A stretch of 64,000 nucleotides of DNA from Sneathiella limimaris (GCF_012932565.1 NZ_JABBYJ010000001.1:2294001-2358000); one strand, 5' to 3'. Counted from the first letter of the stretch, positions 8,111 through 18,276 are shown. Program-made: numbers and translations. The notes: generated by a model from the sequence alone, not told the origin.

Positions 8111-9724
8111 ATGTCTTCGCGGGAAAATGTCGGGTCATACGATTATATTATTGTTGGAGCAGGATCAGCTGGTTGTGTTCTTGCAAACCGGCTGAGCGAA
8201 AACCCAGCAAATAAGGTACTTCTTCTGGAAGCTGGAGGTCGTGACACGTATCCGTGGATCCATATCCCGATTGGTTATCTTTATTGCATGGGCAATCCAA
8301 AAACAGATTGGATGATGAAGACTGAGCCTGACGCTGGACTTAATGGTCGAGTGTTGAATTATCCAAGAGGGAAGGTCCTTGGTGGCTGTTCGTCGATCAA
8401 CGGGATGATTTATATGCGGGGGCAAGCTCGCGATTATGATCAATGGCGGCAACTTGGCAATCAAGGTTGGAGTTGGGACGACGTCAAACCCTATTTTCTG
8501 AAATCAGAAAACTATCACCTAGGCAAATCAGAGGATCATGGAAGTGATGGAGAATGGCGCGTTGAGAAACAACGCCTTTCATGGGAAATTCTGGATAGTT
8601 TTATCGGTGCTGCTGAGGAAATAGGCATTCCGCCAACCGACGATTTCAATCAGGGAAATAATGAAGGTGTTGGGTATTTTGAGGTTAATCAAAAATCAGG
8701 GATCCGTTGGAGTACAGCTAAAGCGTTTTTGAAACCGGTAGAAAAACGACCCAACTTAACGGTAATTACGGGTGCCTTAACGGAGCGGTTGCTGTTGGAG
8801 GGCAAGGCTGTCACCGGTGTTGAATTTATGCAAAGCGGTAAGCCGGTTTTTGTAAAAGCTGGAAAGGAAGTCATTCTGGCAGCAGGGGCCGTCAACTCGC
8901 CAAAAATTTTGGAGCTATCCGGCATTGGTCAGCCAGATCTATTGAAATCCTTTGGTATTGATCCTGTTCATGAATTGCAGGGTGTGGGGGAAAATCTACA
9001 AGATCATTTGCAGATCCGAACAATTTTCAAACTCAAAAACGCTAAAACGCTGAATGAACAGGTGAATAGTCTATTTGGAAAAGCAAAAATCGGATTGCAA
9101 TATTTGTTATCTCAATCTGGTCCTTTGTCTATGGCCCCCAGTCAGCTTGGCATTTTTGCGAAGAGTGATCCCTCCCTGGAAACACCGGATCTTGAGTATC
9201 ATGTTCAGCCCCTCAGCACTGATAAGTTAGGTGATCCACTACATCCGTTTCCGGCAGTAACTGTATCAGTTTGTAATTTGCGACCAGAAAGTCGCGGGCA
9301 TTGTCACTTACAGGGCCTGGATCCTGAATTGCAGCCCAAGCTAACCATGAATTATCTTTCAGCACCGGAAGATAAGAGAATTGCAGCAGAGAGCATTCAC
9401 CACACGCGACGCTTGATGAAGACAAAGGCCGTTGCCAAATTTGAACCCGAGGAGTTTCTACCAGGGCCAACGGTGGTTGATGAAAAAGACATTGTAAAAG
9501 CCGTTGGCAATATCGCGACGACAATCTTTCATCCCGTTGGTACCTGCAAGATGGGGGATGATTCAATGGCAGTTGTGGATAGTAGTTTAAAAGTGCATGG
9601 ATTGAAGGGGTTACGAGTCGTTGATGCCTCTATCATGCCGACCATAACATCTGGGAATACAAACTCGCCGGTTATCATGATTGCAGAAAAAGCTTCAGAA
9701 ATGATTTTAGAAGACAATTCATAA
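8111..9724 (+). CDS. GMC-family FAD oxidoreductase (choline/alcohol dehydrogenase-like)
   Basis: A 537-residue protein with the ADP-binding [13 protein letters not shown] motif at residues ~16-28 and LLLEAGG at the end of the second strand. It also has the GMC signatures [20 protein letters not shown] (~85-105) and [17 protein letters not shown] (~257-273). The C-terminal [10 protein letters not shown] segment contains the catalytic His, with the partner Asn in [14 protein letters not shown]. It would oxidise an alcohol with FAD as cofactor; BetA-like choline dehydrogenases and AlkJ-type alcohol dehydrogenases share this architecture and cannot be separated here. No betaine-aldehyde dehydrogenase or BetI is adjacent, so choline is not favoured. 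A strong GGGAGGGG ribosome site precedes the ATG. Confidence 0.87.
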   Translation: MSSRENVGSYDYIIVGAGSAGCVLANRLSENPANKVLLLEAGGRDTYPWIHIPIGYLYCMGNPKTDWMMKTEPDAGLNGRVLNYPRGKVLGGCSSINGMIYMRGQARDYDQWRQLGNQGWSWDDVKPYFLKSENYHLGKSEDHGSDGEWRVEKQRLSWEILDSFIGAAEEIGIPPTDDFNQGNNEGVGYFEVNQKSGIRWSTAKAFLKPVEKRPNLTVITGALTERLLLEGKAVTGVEFMQSGKPVFVKAGKEVILAAGAVNSPKILELSGIGQPDLLKSFGIDPVHELQGVGENLQDHLQIRTIFKLKNAKTLNEQVNSLFGKAKIGLQYLLSQSGPLSMAPSQLGIFAKSDPSLETPDLEYHVQPLSTDKLGDPLHPFPAVTVSVCNLRPESRGHCHLQGLDPELQPKLTMNYLSAPEDKRIAAESIHHTRRLMKTKAVAKFEPEEFLPGPTVVDEKDIVKAVGNIATTIFHPVGTCKMGDDSMAVVDSSLKVHGLKGLRVVDASIMPTITSGNTNSPVIMIAEKASEMILEDNS

Positions 9725-9788
9725 ATGGTGGGATAACATTAATAAATTATGTTTATCAACAGTATAGAGTTGATAAGCGTCGTCTTTA

Positions 9789-10190
9789 ATGCATGTCCAT
9801 GTAAATGACAGATTTGTTGTGACTGACCCTACAGAACTTCCACTCGGTGATATAGAATATTTTAGAGCGTTGGCAAAAAATTCTGGTGAGGCCATCACCA
9901 AGGAATTAATCGCTAGTGCACCGGATGCAGTGGACAAAGAAAACGCCCACATAAAAGCAGCTCTTGAGGCGGAAGATTCAGGAGCCTTGAAGGCTGCGGC
10001 TCATGCGCTGAAAGGGGCCTGTTATTCCATGCAGGCAAAGCGCCTTGCTCATTACGCGAGGGAGCTTGAAATGTCTGCGAATGACATTCAAAATGCGCGT
10101 GATAAATCTGAGGAGTTATTCGCCGTCGCGGAACTGACCATTGCCTGGTGGTTAGAGATTTTAGATAAAAAATCTTATCTGCCAGAATAG
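9789..10190 (+). CDS. Orphan HPt phosphotransfer protein
   Basis: A 133-residue helical protein with a single HPt domain over about residues 25-125. The phosphorylatable His is His72 in AAHALKGACYSM, followed by the conserved Lys-Gly. No kinase or receiver is fused to it or directly adjacent. Possible partners are the large hybrid kinase of the chemosensory operon, whose own HPt is already fused, or a kinase outside the window. It follows the GMC gene by 64 bases with no terminator between, so co-transcription is possible. Confidence 0.82.
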   Translation: MHVHVNDRFVVTDPTELPLGDIEYFRALAKNSGEAITKELIASAPDAVDKENAHIKAALEAEDSGALKAAAHALKGACYSMQAKRLAHYARELEMSANDIQNARDKSEELFAVAELTIAWWLEILDKKSYLPE

Positions 10191-10226
10191 GCGAAGCTAG
10201 CGATATCTCATAATAGGGCTTGATAT

Positions 10227-10242
10227 AGTTACAAATGTAACT
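10227..10242. promoter_or_regulatory. Short perfect inverted repeat upstream of VOC gene
   Basis: AGTTACA-AA-TGTAACT, a seven-base dyad, lies 38 bases ahead of the VOC protein start. It has the look of an operator for a dimeric repressor of TetR or MarR type. A related dyad TGTAA-G-TTACA occurs at 43108 ahead of the methyltransferase gene. Confidence 0.35.
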
Positions 10243-10279
10243 TATTTTCGAGCTATAACTATTTTGAGGGTGTGCTGAT

Positions 10280-10825
10280 ATGAAAATCCAGAAAATCCAT
10301 CATGTGGCGTATCGCTGCAAGAATGCCAAGGAAACTGTGGAATGGTATGTGAAGTATCTAAACATGGATTTTATCTTGGCAATTGCAGAGAATGAGGTTC
10401 CTTCCACTAAAGCACCGGATCCGTATATGCATGTATTTTTGGATGCAGGTAACGGAAACGTGCTGGCGTTTTTTGAGTTGCCAAATTCACCAGAAATGGG
10501 AAGGGATAACAATACTCCTGACTGGGTCCAGCACCTTGCGATGCAAGTTGAGTCTATGGACGAGTTATTGGAAGCCAAGGCCAGGCTTGAAGCTGACGGC
10601 ATAGAAGTGATCGGCCCGACCAACCACACAATATTTCAATCTATTTACTTCTTTGATCCAAATGGCCATCGCCTTGAACTTGCGACAAATTCCGATACTC
10701 CAGACATGAACAAACGTCTGGATGATGTAAAATGGGAGATGTTGGAAGAATGGGATAAAACGAAGAAGGCGCCAAACCATGCAAGATGGATGCATGATGG
10801 AACAGTCGAGCCAGATCTTCGTTAA
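10280..10825 (+). CDS. VOC (glyoxalase/dioxygenase fold) family protein
   Basis: A 181-residue protein with one full vicinal-oxygen-chelate unit: it opens IHHVAYRCKNAKETVEWYVKYL, has WVQHLAMQV in the second half and ends the fold with YFFDPNGHRLELAT. The metal-ligand candidates are His8 or His9, the His of VQHLA and the Glu of RLELA. The C-terminal ~35 residues (WEMLEEWDKTKK, ARWMHDG) extend beyond the simple fold. Members act as glyoxalases, extradiol dioxygenases or binding proteins, so no substrate can be assigned. It converges with nagA with only six bases between the stop codons. Confidence 0.8.
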   Translation: MKIQKIHHVAYRCKNAKETVEWYVKYLNMDFILAIAENEVPSTKAPDPYMHVFLDAGNGNVLAFFELPNSPEMGRDNNTPDWVQHLAMQVESMDELLEAKARLEADGIEVIGPTNHTIFQSIYFFDPNGHRLELATNSDTPDMNKRLDDVKWEMLEEWDKTKKAPNHARWMHDGTVEPDLR

Positions 10826-10831
10826 AGCGTG

Positions 10832-11959
10832 CTATTTTAAAAACGGGGCGGCTAATTCCACAGTTAAGTCGCTATCAATGAGAATAAGGTGGTCGGCCGC
10901 CATCCCTGAACTTAAATCTCCAGCAGTTTCGTATCCTATGAAATGGGCGGGTGTTCTGGAACTCATCGCGAGAACGTCTTGTAAGGGAAGCTGCAGAACT
11001 TTTACGCAGTAGTGAACAGCGTCAGCAATTGAAATGGCGCTGCCAGCTAGGGTGCCATCTTCGGTTACACACTTCCCATCTTCGACGGATATTCGCTCGC
11101 CATAGAGATGGAAAAAATCCTGGTCCGAACCAACGCAGGGCATCGCATCACTAATTAGCATTGCCCTTTCCGGACCTAGCAGTTGCAGGGCGCTTTGCAA
11201 TGTCGCAGGGTGAATATGATGGCCGTCTGCAATTACACTGCTGAAGCAGTCTTCAAGCTGGAATGCAGCTCCAACAACTCCCGGGTCTCGGGACAAAAAG
11301 GGTGGCATGGCGTTAAAGAGATGAGTAAAGCCTCTTAATCCCTGTTCTGCGGCCTTACAGATTTGCTCGTAGGAGGCATTTGTATGACCTGCAGAAACAG
11401 TAATTTTGCGTTTCACCAACTGGTCAATAAATTCTGTAGACACTGTCTCTGGTGCCAAGGTAACCAAAACCGAGCCAAGATCATGTTCGTCTAAAATAGA
11501 AACAAACTCCTGCTCAGAGGCGTTCATATATTTGGCATCGTGAACGCCTTTGCGATCAGGGTTCAGAAAGGGACCTTCAAAATGAACGCCTAAAATTCCA
11601 GGTGTCTTCATCATCAGACTGGTTTCGACCGCATTAGCCATGCAGCGGATCTTTTCCATGTCATCTGTGATGAGCGTCGGCAGTAAAGCAGTTGTGCCGA
11701 GTTTTCGGAATGTTTCGGCAACCTTATGGATAGTTTCATGCGTTGGTTTATCGTTAAAGAGGATACCAGCCCCGCCATTGACTTGGATGTCGACAAAGCC
11801 GGGAGCCAAGGTTTTTTCTCCAAGATCATAAGGAGCCACATCTTTTGGAAGATTATCCAGAAAACCAGTAGAGATGATGGTGCCATCTTCGACTTCTACA
11901 TAGGCTTGTTCAGCTAGCTTCCCATTCAGAAAGATCTGGTGACAGGTGAATATCGGCAT
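10832..11959 (-). CDS. nagA: N-acetylglucosamine-6-phosphate deacetylase
   Basis: A 375-residue amidohydrolase. The first strand-loop reads LAPGFVDIQVNGGAG, the Gln-x-Asn version of the metal motif characteristic of NagA. Further landmarks are GVHFEGPFLNPDRKG with the metal-ligand Glu, SAGHTNASYEQ and FTHLFNAMPP with ligand histidines, and LISDAMPCVG with the catalytic Asp. It releases acetate from GlcNAc-6-phosphate to feed amino-sugar catabolism in the cytoplasm. It is the last gene of an apparent operon after a sulfatase and an alpha/beta hydrolase (29-base gap). No nagB, nagK or PTS gene is nearby. Confidence 0.9.
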   Translation of the reverse strand: MPIFTCHQIFLNGKLAEQAYVEVEDGTIISTGFLDNLPKDVAPYDLGEKTLAPGFVDIQVNGGAGILFNDKPTHETIHKVAETFRKLGTTALLPTLITDDMEKIRCMANAVETSLMMKTPGILGVHFEGPFLNPDRKGVHDAKYMNASEQEFVSILDEHDLGSVLVTLAPETVSTEFIDQLVKRKITVSAGHTNASYEQICKAAEQGLRGFTHLFNAMPPFLSRDPGVVGAAFQLEDCFSSVIADGHHIHPATLQSALQLLGPERAMLISDAMPCVGSDQDFFHLYGERISVEDGKCVTEDGTLAGSAISIADAVHYCVKVLQLPLQDVLAMSSRTPAHFIGYETAGDLSSGMAADHLILIDSDLTVELAAPFLK

Positions 11960-11988
11960 TTATGTTTTACTCGGCTTCATCTGAAAAC

Positions 11989-13563
11989 TTACCATATCCC
12001 AAAATAGATACCGCGTTTATCAGCATTGTCCGTTTTGCTTTCAATCTGATCATAATCGACTGTAAATCGGGTTTTTCGTTTCCGTATCCAGTTTAGGAGT
12101 TTTAGTTCAAGTTCGTCACGCACATCGCTGAACTCAGGCGATACACCTAAATCATGAAGCTCTTTAGGATCAGACTGAAGGTCAAAAAGCTGTGGGCGAA
12201 AACCATCAAAGGATACATATTTCCACTTTTCGGTCCGGATCATGTAACCTCTGGTTTCATCAGGCTTTAAGTTCAGGGTCAGCCTCGCGCCGCGCCAGGC
12301 ATAGTCAACTTCGCTTACGGCAAACTCTCGCCAATCATCAGGTTCTTGACCATATAGAAGAGGGAGTAGGGATCGCCCTTCTAGAACATGGGGTTTTGCT
12401 TTTCCGCCAAGACTTTCAATAAAAGTCGGAACAAGATCAATAGCTTCAACAAGCTTATCGCAAGTCGTGCCGCGGGTACTATCAGCCGTCTTACTTGGAT
12501 CGACAATAATCAGTGGGATCCTCACGCTCTCCTCATGGAAGAGTTCTTTTTCGCCTAACCAGTGATCTCCCAGATAGTCTCCATGGTCACTGGTGAGAAC
12601 GATCAGGGTGTCTTTAAGTTTGTCTTTTTCGTCTAAGAAGGCAATCAGGCGGCCAATATGATCATCAATTTCGCTAATCAGCCCCATGTAAGCAGGAATA
12701 ACGTGTAAACGTTTTTCCTCATCAGAAAAGTTTTGGCTTTCCTGGTGCTTCATGAATGCATGTACAACCGGGTGCGGGGATACTTTTTCCTGAGAGTTAC
12801 GATTTGCGGGGATCACATCACTTTTATCATACATGTTATGATAAGGTGCTGGTGCAATATAGGGCCAATGGGGTTTGATGTAACTGAGGTGAAGGCACCA
12901 AGGCATATCTCCGAGATCTTCAATGCGTTGCATCGTCCGATCTGTCATATAGGCTGTTTCTGAATGTGCCTTGTCGACAACAGCTGGCAGATGAGCGTTT
13001 CGAAGAAACCAACCACTTTGCAGGACACCCTGTTCATCAAGGCCGGAATTGGCCGCTGTATGCCAGGGGTTATCACCTTCATAACCTTTATCATTGAGGT
13101 ATTTGTTGTATGCCAGATTTGCTGTATTGGCGCCCTCAGGATGCAGTCCATCGTCTCTTTCCCAAGGCTCAAAACCGCATTCTTTGGCAAGAACGCCTGA
13201 AATAGAGCTGGGGTCTATTTTTAATCGGTCGATGTTGGCAAGGTCAGCGGTCATATGTGTTTTGCCAACCAGCCCAGTGCTCACGCCTAACTCGCGAAGA
13301 TGATCGCCGAGCGTGGGTTGTCCTATGTTCAAAGGGACCCCGTTATAGGTTGCACCATGTGTGAACACATAACGGCCTGTATAAAATGACATGCGCGAAG
13401 AGCCGCAAACAGGGGCCTGAACATATGCATTTTGAAAATTAACACCGCGAGAGGCTAGTTTGTCGATATTGGGCGTTTTAATCGTTGGATGCCCATTGCA
13501 GCCCAGATAATCAAATCGGAGCTGGTCGCACATAATGAAAAGAATATTTTTGACTTCACTCAT
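11989..13563 (-). CDS. Type I sulfatase / phosphonate monoester hydrolase family protein
   Basis: A 524-residue alkaline-phosphatase-fold enzyme. The metal-binding start NILFIMCDQLRFDYLG is followed by APVCGSSRMSFYTGRY. This is the Cys-x-x-x-Arg region whose Cys is converted to formylglycine, with Ser where Pro or Ala usually stands. LTSDHGDYLGDH near residue ~325 supplies the second metal Asp/His set. No signal peptide is visible, so it probably acts in the cytoplasm, as choline-sulfatase-like and phosphonate monoester hydrolase-like members do. It lies 13 bases after the alpha/beta hydrolase gene and 29 bases ahead of nagA. The substrate is not determinable. Confidence 0.83.
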   Translation of the reverse strand: MSEVKNILFIMCDQLRFDYLGCNGHPTIKTPNIDKLASRGVNFQNAYVQAPVCGSSRMSFYTGRYVFTHGATYNGVPLNIGQPTLGDHLRELGVSTGLVGKTHMTADLANIDRLKIDPSSISGVLAKECGFEPWERDDGLHPEGANTANLAYNKYLNDKGYEGDNPWHTAANSGLDEQGVLQSGWFLRNAHLPAVVDKAHSETAYMTDRTMQRIEDLGDMPWCLHLSYIKPHWPYIAPAPYHNMYDKSDVIPANRNSQEKVSPHPVVHAFMKHQESQNFSDEEKRLHVIPAYMGLISEIDDHIGRLIAFLDEKDKLKDTLIVLTSDHGDYLGDHWLGEKELFHEESVRIPLIIVDPSKTADSTRGTTCDKLVEAIDLVPTFIESLGGKAKPHVLEGRSLLPLLYGQEPDDWREFAVSEVDYAWRGARLTLNLKPDETRGYMIRTEKWKYVSFDGFRPQLFDLQSDPKELHDLGVSPEFSDVRDELELKLLNWIRKRKTRFTVDYDQIESKTDNADKRGIYFGIW

Positions 13564-13576
13564 TGCTCAGAACTGT

Positions 13577-14392
13577 TCAGCTTTCACCAGTGATAAATTT
13601 CAATATGCTTGGCCATGCTTTGGCGTCTTCTTTTAAAAAAAGATGCCCACCTTTATAAATATGTAACTGCCCATGCGGGATTCTTGCTGCGAGCGCTCTT
13701 GAATTTGCGACAGGGGCAACGCCGTCGTCTTCGCCACAGGCAATAAATGTTTCTATTGGCAGTGACCCCAGCTCTTCGTAGAGATCGTGATTAGCACGCG
13801 CGGCAAACTGCTTCTTCATCGCTTCCAATTTTTCAGGTGTACTATGGCTACCTTTTGCGCCTTTAAGATAAAATTCGTATGCTTTTTTGGCTTTTTCGGG
13901 ATCGCTTTTCTGCCAAGCATCAGTGTGTTTTAAATTCATCTTTTTCATGATGAAGGCCGCGTATTCTTCGGCACTTAGATCCATCAGTTCATGCAGGGGG
14001 TATGAGGAGCCACCTTTGCCCCCGCTGCTAGTGCAGCATAGAACGAGCTTATCGATCATCTCCGGATGTGAAACAGCAAAATGCTGTGCAACCATGCCTC
14101 CAAAGCTCACTCCAATGATGTTGGATTTTTCCCATCCGATATGATGCAAGAGCTTAGCAATATCTTCGGCGTAGGCACTTAAAGTTGGATCGGTTGCCGG
14201 AGACGTTGATTGACCCATGCCACGATGATCGAAATTTAATACTTCGAATTTCTCGATTCCCGGAACGTCGTATATCGTGGGGGTGTGCCGGGTATCTGAA
14301 TTTGTACCCGTTACCAGAACGATGCGGGGGCCTTTACCCTGAATTTTGTAAAAAATGCGGTGCGTGTTCAGATCAAGAAAATTGGAGGTCAT
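13577..14392 (-). CDS. Alpha/beta hydrolase
   Basis: A 271-residue protein of the alpha/beta hydrolase fold. The oxyanion/strand-3 region reads VLVTGTNSD and the HRGMGQS loop follows. The nucleophile elbow is GVSFGGMVAQ (Ser ~95), and the acid and His fall in the C-terminal part (CGEDDGVAP; KGGHLFLKE). It resembles 3-oxoadipate enol-lactonase-like hydrolases but is too generic to name. It is the first gene of the presumed hydrolase-sulfatase-nagA operon. The chemosensory operon ends 77 bases upstream. Confidence 0.8.
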   Translation of the reverse strand: MTSNFLDLNTHRIFYKIQGKGPRIVLVTGTNSDTRHTPTIYDVPGIEKFEVLNFDHRGMGQSTSPATDPTLSAYAEDIAKLLHHIGWEKSNIIGVSFGGMVAQHFAVSHPEMIDKLVLCCTSSGGKGGSSYPLHELMDLSAEEYAAFIMKKMNLKHTDAWQKSDPEKAKKAYEFYLKGAKGSHSTPEKLEAMKKQFAARANHDLYEELGSLPIETFIACGEDDGVAPVANSRALAARIPHGQLHIYKGGHLFLKEDAKAWPSILKFITGES

Positions 14393-14458
14393 GCTAAGGC
14401 TGTTAGTGTTGGTTTTTTGAATTTCCCCAGTCTGTCAGAAATAGTTTTGACAACAAGG

Positions 14459-14476
14459 AAAAAACGCCATTAGGCG
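14459..14476 (-). terminator. Short terminator at end of chemosensory operon
   Basis: Read on the minus strand, CGCC-TAAT-GGCG followed by six T overlaps the stop codon of the hybrid kinase gene. The stem is only four GC-rich pairs, so termination may be partial, and some read-through into the hydrolase operon is possible. Confidence 0.4.
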
Positions 14477-17400
14477 ACTTCACTTTCTACCTTTTCTTGA
14501 AGAGCAATAATTGACTGGTCGCAAATTTCAATCATTTCCCCAGCCTCATTAATAACAGCCTCTATTTTTTCTGATTTGCATCCCTGATCTATTTCTTTTG
14601 CTTTTTCAGAAGCTCTTTCCAGTCCGAATTGAGCAAAACTACTTTTCAGTGAGTGGGCTTCCCGACCAATCAGTTGCCAATCCTCAGTTTTGATGGCGGC
14701 GTTGATCTCTTCTCTTTGCTCGGAATACTGAGCTATCAGTTTCTCAGCCAAAATTTGAACCATCTCTATCCCGAAATTTTCAATGAGATCTTTAAATTTG
14801 TCTGTATTCAGGACTTGAACTGTGAAAGAGGAATTATCGGAAGAAGACTTTCTCTCATATGGAGTCTCACTGGACTCCATTGCGGGCTGCTCACCGTATT
14901 TTTGGTTTGCAATCCGTTTTAATGTGTCTTGTAAGACCCATTCTTCAACAGGTTTTGTCAGGTAGTCATTCATTCCAGAGTCGAGGCATTTCTTGCGTTC
15001 TTCGTACATCGCATTGGCTGTCAATGCGACGACCGGAATTTTACTAACTTCTCCCGGCAGTTTCCGAATTTCTATTGTTGCAGTATGGCCATCCATTTCT
15101 GGCATCTGAATATCCATTAGAACCATATCGAACTGGCAGCTTGCAACCTTTGCGACGGCCTCCACTCCATTGGGGACAATTTCAACGCTGTGGCCCCATT
15201 TCTTTAATAACTGCTGGATAACTAGTTGATTCACCTCGTTATCTTCAGCGACAAGTATGTTAAGCGGTTTTTGCGTAACGCTGTGTTGTTTTTCGGGAAG
15301 GCTTTTTGATCGTGCCTGCTCCAGTTGCTGCCAATTTGATAACCTGACTGGGAGTTCAAACCAGAACCGGGTTCCATTTCCGTGCTCGCTTTCAACCCCA
15401 ATCTCACCGCCCATTAAGGTTACTAGCTTTTGTGCCATCGCCAGACCTATACCAGAACCCCCATATTTCCGAGTTTGTGAAAGATCCTCTTGCGTGAACT
15501 TGTCAAAGAGATTTGCTTGGGCTTCTTTAGAAATACCTTTACCTGTATCCTGAACCTCGACACGTAGGTAGATCATGTCAGTTTTATTTTCGGCATGGTC
15601 TTTTTGATTGAAATTGACAATGACTGACCCCTCGTCAGTAAACTTAATGGCATTTTCAATCAGGTTATGGAGAATTTGCTGGAGACGAACCCCATCAGTT
15701 TCAACAACTTCTGGTATGTTTTCCGCCTTTGTTATTTTGAAATCAAGATCTTTAGCTGCCGCTTCATAAATCCAAATATTTTGGATATTGTGAATGAACT
15801 CAGGGATACTGATTGGAGTTTGCTCCAAGACGAGCTGATTGGTCTCAATTTTATTCAGTTCCATCAAATCGTTTAAGAGCCTCATCAAGGAGTTTGCAGA
15901 ACTCTTAACGGTCTTGAGATACCCCACTTGTTCTTTATCGAGAGATGTATCTCGCAGTAGGTTTGTAGCCGTCATGATCCCATTCATAGGTGTCCGGAAT
16001 TCATGGCTTATGGTTCTAACGAAATCAGTTTTGGCCTGGTTTAATAGTTCTTGTTCGCGTGCGGATTTAAGGGCAAGTTCTGCCTTGTCTGTGACCTGTT
16101 CAATCTTTTCATGAAGACTCTGTTGGTACTCACTTATTTCAGTAACGTCGAACAGACTGAGGACAAATCCACCATTTTGAACCGGACCAATATGTAACAA
16201 ATAGACTTGGTCTCTTATTTGAAACATCTCACTGAGAGCGGGCGCATCAGTCTCCACAACATTGGCATAGGTTTTTGAAATATTTGTTAGAAGGGGGCCA
16301 TAGTCCTCTAGGTTATCTCTAAGAAGGTCAAGGAAGTCCTCGTAATTGAGGTTTGCTTCGAATAGTTCACGAGGCAAATTTAGGCGAGTTAGTAGGTTAT
16401 CGTTGAAAAGGCGTAATTGAAGAGAATGATCAAAAACGGCGATCATACCGGGAAAGCCGCTTAAAGTTGCGTCTACAACTTCGTTTACACGTTTAAACTC
16501 TAATTCTTGCGTTTTAAGTTCCGTAATGTCCACCCAAACACATGCAGTTCCACCTGAGGTCAGGGGGAACTCCAAGGCCCGGATATAGCGGCCATCATTA
16601 ATGTGACGATCGAATTGCTGAAATCCATTCTTATGTAGATTGAAGCGCTCCTCTATCCATTCCGGCTCTCGTCCCACAGCATCTTCAATGTGCCCATTAT
16701 AGGCAATCATGGTGATGAACTCGATGAAGTCAATCTCCTGATCGGTGTCTAAGTTTAAGGAGCGGTTTAATCGATTAAACTGGGTATTGAAGAGATTGAG
16801 CTTATCATTTTCATCAAAGATTGCGATGGCCGCCGGAAATTTTTCAAACATCTCCTTGATGACTGTTTGAAAATTTTGGAATTTGTTAAGCTCTTGCTCG
16901 CGCTTATAAGCATTGCTGTATTGTTTACAGACAATATTCAATATTTTAAGAAAACTCTGGCTGAGATAATTCTTTTTATCACTGAAAAGCTCAATTATGC
17001 CGATGAGCTCATCATCGTTGAGGATGGGAACAGAAACCACAGAGTTTAAACGTGCTGTCAATGCGGCTTTTTTTCGATTAAATCCAGATGCACCAAAAAT
17101 ACTTGGGATGTAAATGTACTCTCGATTTTTCCAGACTTTGTCTGTCAGCCCTTGTTCTTTTAGAAGGGTTTGTCCCTCTGTCTCTCTGATTAAGTCTCTA
17201 AATTCCGGTTTGCTGCGATCTGACCAGATGTGCTCGGACTGAACAGAGTTCGGTTCAAGTAAGATAATGTGTCCCAGGTTCCAACCGCCAATGGAACAAA
17301 TAAGGTTTAAACTTCTTTGCAAAGCAGTCTTGAAATAGGGGGCTTCAAATATGATCAGGCTGACTTTGTGGAGCAGATCCGTTGAGACATGCTTTTGTTC

Positions 17401-18276
17401 CGTTAGTTTATCAATTTTCGAATTTTTGGTTATTATTTGTAGAGCCTGAGCGAACAAAGCCAAAAGCAATAAGCTCAATCCCAACAGCAGGATTACTGCT
17501 CTTCCGAAAGCTATTTGGCCAGTCGAAAATTGCGGAAATAAAGCGATCGAGATTGAAAAAATAAAGCTGCTGAGTAGAAATGTTCTTCCCCAAAAATCGA
17601 TTGCGAATAGGCTCGGTTTGGTTTTTGGAAAAGCGCAGGCCAACGCAAGAGCGCCGATTATTAATGAAGGGTCTGTAAGTCTGGCAAATATTGACTGACT
17701 ACCCAGAAGAAATTGTGGGTTTTGAACACTGATAGAAACCAAGCATAAAAAATAGATCGTGCTGCCAACTAAACAGATAATCAAGCCAGGGGCAGTAGTG
17801 CCTGCTAGAGCGCCGATATTTGCCCAGTCATATCTTTTTTCCAAAAATCGCAAACCCAACATAATTTGAGCGAAGATATAGGCTCCGTATATGTTGATAG
17901 AATAAGTCAGACTTAAAAAATCTTTTGGGGGGATTTCAGCTGCCTGTTCAAAACCAAAATGCAAAGGGCGATAGCTCAGTAAAGCGCAGCCGAAACCAAC
18001 GAGCGCGATAAAGAGATCTGTATTGGATTTTTGAACAAGGTATAAAAAGCCAAAACTTGTAGCGACAACAAGTGATGTCAGTATGAGTAAAACACTAGAT
18101 GAAAAAATAAACAGCTCGCCTAAATCAACTAGATCTGAAGAGCTAATAAGTAGAGCTGTCGCTGAAACAATCGCACTAATTAAGAACCAGGTGATAAAGC
18201 GGTTTGATATAAGGTAATCGCCAATACCCTTAACCGAAATTTGTGACCGCTTTGCATCTGTTTGCCAGTTGGTCAT
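14470..18276 (-). CDS. Membrane hybrid histidine kinase (GAF-PAS-PAS-HisKA-HATPase-REC-HPt)
   Basis: A 1268-residue sensor kinase. Residues ~25-285 contain seven or eight hydrophobic helices. A GAF-like domain follows (~300-465), then two PAS-like domains (~475-590 and ~600-725). Next come a HisKA domain with the phosphoacceptor in VRTISHEFRTPMNG, a HATPase (LIENAIKF, DTGKGI and GGSGIGLAM boxes), a receiver with VLMDIQMPEMDG and a C-terminal HPt with REAHSLKSSFAQFG. It can therefore run a complete His-Asp-His relay internally. Its start overlaps the upstream HATPase gene by four bases. It is the last gene of the chemosensory/partner-switch operon, so it probably feeds the PP2C/receiver protein or CheY-type proteins; that link is inference. 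Confidence 0.9.
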   Translation of the reverse strand: MTNWQTDAKRSQISVKGIGDYLISNRFITWFLISAIVSATALLISSSDLVDLGELFIFSSSVLLILTSLVVATSFGFLYLVQKSNTDLFIALVGFGCALLSYRPLHFGFEQAAEIPPKDFLSLTYSINIYGAYIFAQIMLGLRFLEKRYDWANIGALAGTTAPGLIICLVGSTIYFLCLVSISVQNPQFLLGSQSIFARLTDPSLIIGALALACAFPKTKPSLFAIDFWGRTFLLSSFIFSISIALFPQFSTGQIAFGRAVILLLGLSLLLLALFAQALQIITKNSKIDKLTEQKHVSTDLLHKVSLIIFEAPYFKTALQRSLNLICSIGGWNLGHIILLEPNSVQSEHIWSDRSKPEFRDLIRETEGQTLLKEQGLTDKVWKNREYIYIPSIFGASGFNRKKAALTARLNSVVSVPILNDDELIGIIELFSDKKNYLSQSFLKILNIVCKQYSNAYKREQELNKFQNFQTVIKEMFEKFPAAIAIFDENDKLNLFNTQFNRLNRSLNLDTDQEIDFIEFITMIAYNGHIEDAVGREPEWIEERFNLHKNGFQQFDRHINDGRYIRALEFPLTSGGTACVWVDITELKTQELEFKRVNEVVDATLSGFPGMIAVFDHSLQLRLFNDNLLTRLNLPRELFEANLNYEDFLDLLRDNLEDYGPLLTNISKTYANVVETDAPALSEMFQIRDQVYLLHIGPVQNGGFVLSLFDVTEISEYQQSLHEKIEQVTDKAELALKSAREQELLNQAKTDFVRTISHEFRTPMNGIMTATNLLRDTSLDKEQVGYLKTVKSSANSLMRLLNDLMELNKIETNQLVLEQTPISIPEFIHNIQNIWIYEAAAKDLDFKITKAENIPEVVETDGVRLQQILHNLIENAIKFTDEGSVIVNFNQKDHAENKTDMIYLRVEVQDTGKGISKEAQANLFDKFTQEDLSQTRKYGGSGIGLAMAQKLVTLMGGEIGVESEHGNGTRFWFELPVRLSNWQQLEQARSKSLPEKQHSVTQKPLNILVAEDNEVNQLVIQQLLKKWGHSVEIVPNGVEAVAKVASCQFDMVLMDIQMPEMDGHTATIEIRKLPGEVSKIPVVALTANAMYEERKKCLDSGMNDYLTKPVEEWVLQDTLKRIANQKYGEQPAMESSETPYERKSSSDNSSFTVQVLNTDKFKDLIENFGIEMVQILAEKLIAQYSEQREEINAAIKTEDWQLIGREAHSLKSSFAQFGLERASEKAKEIDQGCKSEKIEAVINEAGEMIEICDQSIIALQEKVESEVA

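Noticed and set aside
8111-9724. Naming the GMC oxidoreductase as choline dehydrogenase betA
   Set aside because: GMC members are too similar to assign substrate by motif and no betB, betI or choline transporter is adjacent.
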